Origin: Rhynchopus sp. YZ270_cl-10
Taxonomy: Eukaryota; Euglenozoa; Diplonemea; Diplonemida; Diplonemidae
Assembly: GCA_964035575.1 (NCBI GenBank)
Contig: OZ037923.1
Coordinates: forward strand, 124,001-188,000
DNA: 64,000 nucleotides
Direction of reading: 5' to 3'
A program made the position numbers and the translations under genes. Under the pieces are notes generated by a model. That model saw only the letters and a list, made by a program, of their open reading frames with translations, ran no database searches and was not told the origin of the DNA. Shown here piece after piece: positions 61,741 through 64,000 of the stretch. Position 1 is the first letter of the stretch, and every line of letters starts with the position of its first letter.

Positions 61741-63009
61741 TCAGAGACACTTCTGCCTGCCCTCAATAGCTCTCAATGCTGCTAAGTCCTGTGTTTCTAA
61801 AGAAGTGCAACCTTCAAGAAATCTGCTACCAGTTCGTGTCACAGCACTCAGTCCTGCAATGTCTATTGAGGTTAACGCCGCGCAATTCAGTAAGAAGCAG
61901 CCCCCAAGGCTCGTGACACTGCTCAATCCTGCAAAGTCGATGGCGGTTAACGACTCGGAATCTGATAAGAAGCGGTGCCCAAGGCTTGTGACACTGCTCA
62001 CACTGCTTAATCCTGCAAAGTCCATGGTGGTTAACGACTGGGAACCTGATAAGAACCAGTCCCCAAGGCTTGTGACACTGCTTAATCCTGCAAAGTCGAT
62101 GGTGGTTAACGACTGGGAATCTGATAAGAACCAGTCCCCAAGGCTTGTGACACTGCTTAATCCTGCAAAGTCCATGGTGGTTAACGACTGGGAACCTGAT
62201 AAGAACCAGTCCCCAAGGCTTGTGACACTGCTTAATCCTGCAAAGTCGATAGTGGTTAACGACTGGGAATCTGATAAGAAACAGTTCCCAAAGCTTGTGA
62301 CATTCCTCAATCCTGTAAAGTCGATGGAGGTTAACGACTGGGAACGTGATAAGAAGTGGTGCCCAAGGCTTGTGACACTGCTCAATCCTGCAAAGTCGAT
62401 GGAGGTTAACGACTCGGAACATGATAAGAACCAGTTCCCAAGGCTTGTGACACTGCTCAATCCTGCAAAGTTGAATGGCTCAAAAGTGCGTAATGACGTG
62501 CAGTCGTACAGGAAGTAGTTGCCTATTGTCGTGACATTGCGCAACCCAGACAAGTTAACTGATTCCAATGATGAACACTCAGATAAGAAGTGATCACCAA
62601 TCGCAGTAATAGCCAACGGTGCACTCAGATCAAGGATACGTAAATCAGTGCATATCAGGAACTTGTGCGGAATCACAGTTACAACTTGTGCCTGCAGAAA
62701 CAACTGCGCAACCTCGGGGTCTTCCACACGCGCAAGCCTCGCTGGTGTGAGGTCTGTCTCACCCAATGCATGAAGAGCTGCAATGGCTTTGTACGAATCT
62801 TTCTGCGTCAATACGACTGTGTCGCCAGCACTCAGCGCTGTGATGTTGATGTCCTCTCCTTCGTCGTCCCTTCCAAAGCCCATGTCAAAGCTGTCTTCAG
62901 CAAACCCCGCTGCAGCTGCCACCTTCTGCCGCAGGTGCTTCGCTGTGTCATCCACACCCACATCGACGACGTACGTCTGACCATCAAAACCCTCGATGTT
63001 GAGATGCAT
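61741..63009 (-). CDS. UBL-LRR family protein, copy 5 (11 LRR units, longest)
   Basis: 422 residues: the same ubiquitin-like head (one change, ALHALGETD), the linker and eleven LRR units, then the EGRQKCL cap. Units 6-7 and 8-9 come from a 150-bp repeat (copies starting at 62021 and 62171), giving alternating GDWFLSGSQS/GDWFLSDSQS. The unit after them has a 3-residue insertion (SSVSSVTSLG), a short slip in register. The upstream region differs from copies 1-4: only the CA-rich leader and TTTTCTGTTGTGGGAGTGGA block are kept before unrelated sequence, so its promoter may differ. The 3' flank is conserved. Confidence 0.85.
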   Translation of the reverse strand: MHLNIEGFDGQTYVVDVGVDDTAKHLRQKVAAAAGFAEDSFDMGFGRDDEGEDINITALSAGDTVVLTQKDSYKAIAALHALGETDLTPARLARVEDPEVAQLFLQAQVVTVIPHKFLICTDLRILDLSAPLAITAIGDHFLSECSSLESVNLSGLRNVTTIGNYFLYDCTSLRTFEPFNFAGLSSVTSLGNWFLSCSESLTSIDFAGLSSVTSLGHHFLSRSQSLTSIDFTGLRNVTSFGNCFLSDSQSLTTIDFAGLSSVTSLGDWFLSGSQSLTTMDFAGLSSVTSLGDWFLSDSQSLTTIDFAGLSSVTSLGDWFLSGSQSLTTMDFAGLSSVSSVTSLGHRFLSDSESLTAIDFAGLSSVTSLGGCFLLNCAALTSIDIAGLSAVTRTGSRFLEGCTSLETQDLAALRAIEGRQKCL

Positions 63010-63424
63010 TCGTGTGTTGTGTGTTTTGTGTGTTTTCTGTTGTGGGAGTGGAGTTTTCTTTTGTACGAGTATGCAATACGTCTGGAAATGAAAGACGCGC
63101 TCGTCGATTGTCATGAGTTTTACCGTTTTACCCTTCCCCCCTTGTGCTCCACCTCTCCACCGTACTTCAGGACGCGGGTTTTTCGGGGTTTTCGGGACTT
63201 TTGGGGTTTGAAAAAAAAAAAAAAAGGATGGATGCGATCAACAAACAACAAACAACGAATAAATAAAGAAGGGGGGGTATTTCATTTTAAGGGAAAGGTG
63301 GCCGGTGTGCCAGAGGGTGTGGAGTAGTGCCTTTTTTTTTACAATTTTATAAACGCACACAGCCAGAACGAACAAAAATCAAACATAAAAACAGCAAATA
63401 AATGGTTATTTGTGCCACTGTACG
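63010..63424. other. Upstream of UBL-LRR copy 5, no gene seen
   Basis: Short conserved leader, then unrelated AT-rich DNA with an A15 run near 63211. TTAAGGGAAAGGTGGCCGGTGTG (20-base core TTAAGGGAAAGGTGGCCGGT) at 63288 also occurs at 54595 upstream of the oxidoreductase gene. Confidence 0.4.
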
Positions 63425-63655
63425 ATGCCAGCCATCCGGATGAAGCACGAGAAAGAGTCCTTGTTAGTGCAGAGGGCAACGAGGAGGATTTTTCGCACAG
63501 TAAATAATAGCAGGCCTGCGAATAGACCAGCACGTACAATCGCTGGGCCCCCTTACTGCTTTTGTTGCAACAGTGGTGGCCACAGCACTGTCGACTGTCG
63601 CAGTCATCGGTGCAGGTGCCCCAGCACACTGCCCACACGCAGACATACTGTGTAG
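63425..63655 (+). CDS. Small ORF with a CCHC zinc knuckle (Gag-like)
   Basis: 76-codon plus-strand ORF, MPAIRMKHEKES onward, with a basic Arg-rich middle and one exact C-x2-C-x4-H-x4-C knuckle (CFCCNSGGHSTVDC) having the G before H and D before the last C usual in nucleic-acid-binding knuckles. This type is found in retrotransposon Gag and in some RNA-binding proteins. No reverse transcriptase lies nearby, so it may be a Gag relic or one exon of a plus-strand gene (63726-63938 is also open). GTACGATGCCAGCCATCCGG is shared with 16432, where the frame is broken. It is the only plus-strand coding candidate of note. Confidence 0.4.
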   Translation: MPAIRMKHEKESLLVQRATRRIFRTVNNSRPANRPARTIAGPPYCFCCNSGGHSTVDCRSHRCRCPSTLPTRRHTV

Positions 63656-64000
63656 TTCACACTGTCCCGTTGCTTTATCGCGCATCAAAACTTTCGCACA
63701 GCAGTTCTCGATGTTGACGTAGTTTGTGGGTGCAGTCTCTGCATCGCATACTCCTCACCCCCAGGTTCGTCCCACCTCCATCCGTACGGTTCCAAGTCGT
63801 CCCAACAGCTCGATCACCCCATTATTTAACTTCGTTGCTGGTACCCGAGGGTTTTCGACGCCAGGGTTCAGCTACGGGCTGACCATGCGAGGATCGCAAT
63901 TCTTTCGACACACTGCCGGTGCCCAATTTGTCCATTGAGTACAGATAGCCAACGGCATTTGGGGGGGAAAAAATATCAAAAGGTGCTCTCTCTGTTTTTA

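Noticed and set aside
14565-63009. Diversity-generating retroelement driving LRR variation
   Set aside because: No reverse transcriptase or template repeat is visible, and the differences are not adenine-specific; repeat exchange explains them better.

Overview
The window is nuclear DNA of a microbial eukaryote whose lineage I cannot fix. Genes carry short GT-AG introns with GTATGT-like donors, all three stop codons are used as stops, and the proteins are eukaryotic (Cet1-type RNA triphosphatase, ANP32, polycystin-type TRP channel, SLC33-type transporter, GT90). Genes are GC-balanced and lie in AT-rich, poly-A/T-rich intergenic DNA full of transposon-like insertions, satellites and segmental duplications. 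All 17 confident genes are on the minus strand; the only plus-strand candidate is a small zinc-knuckle ORF at the right edge.

Layout. 1-11.7 kb: partial Ser/Gln/His-rich gene, RNA 5'-triphosphatase (3 exons), a 28-bp match to the 5' end of 18S rRNA, a purple acid phosphatase, and a giant ankyrin/LRR polycystin-like channel. 12.1-14.4 kb: a 2.3-kb TIR element with an 8-bp satellite and a TA-flanked MITE. 14.5-26 kb: three copies of a ubiquitin-like + leucine-rich-repeat (UBL-LRR) gene in duplicated blocks, one with a 182-bp-arm palindrome in its 5' region, split by a 4.3-kb element. 26.7-40.6 kb: fold-back element, acetyl-CoA transporter-like gene, GT90 glycosyltransferase, coiled-coil protein, and ANP32 with a hAT-like MITE in its first intron. 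40.8-44.7 kb: an alternating tandem repeat, then a 2.16-kb TIR element with two perfect satellites. 45.9-54.6 kb: PDZ/PH-like protein, fourth UBL-LRR, a hAT-like insertion, a duplicated pseudogene-like segment, a four-TM Cys-rich protein and a quinone-oxidoreductase/VAT1-like protein. 54.9-60 kb: a 2-kb element with 3-bp target duplication and a MULE-like element nested in a hAT-like one. 60.2-64 kb: second four-TM paralogue, fifth and longest UBL-LRR, and the zinc-knuckle ORF.

The outstanding system is the UBL-LRR family: five dispersed copies with a near-invariant ubiquitin-like head and constant caps, but 7 to 11 units of a 25-residue LRR that differ at a few positions per unit. The duplicated blocks also act as natural empty sites: three insertions (19322-23595, 49786-50368, 54859-56868) can be compared with an uninterrupted paralogous sequence in the same window, which fixes their ends and target duplications. 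All calls come from reading the sequence; no database was searched.
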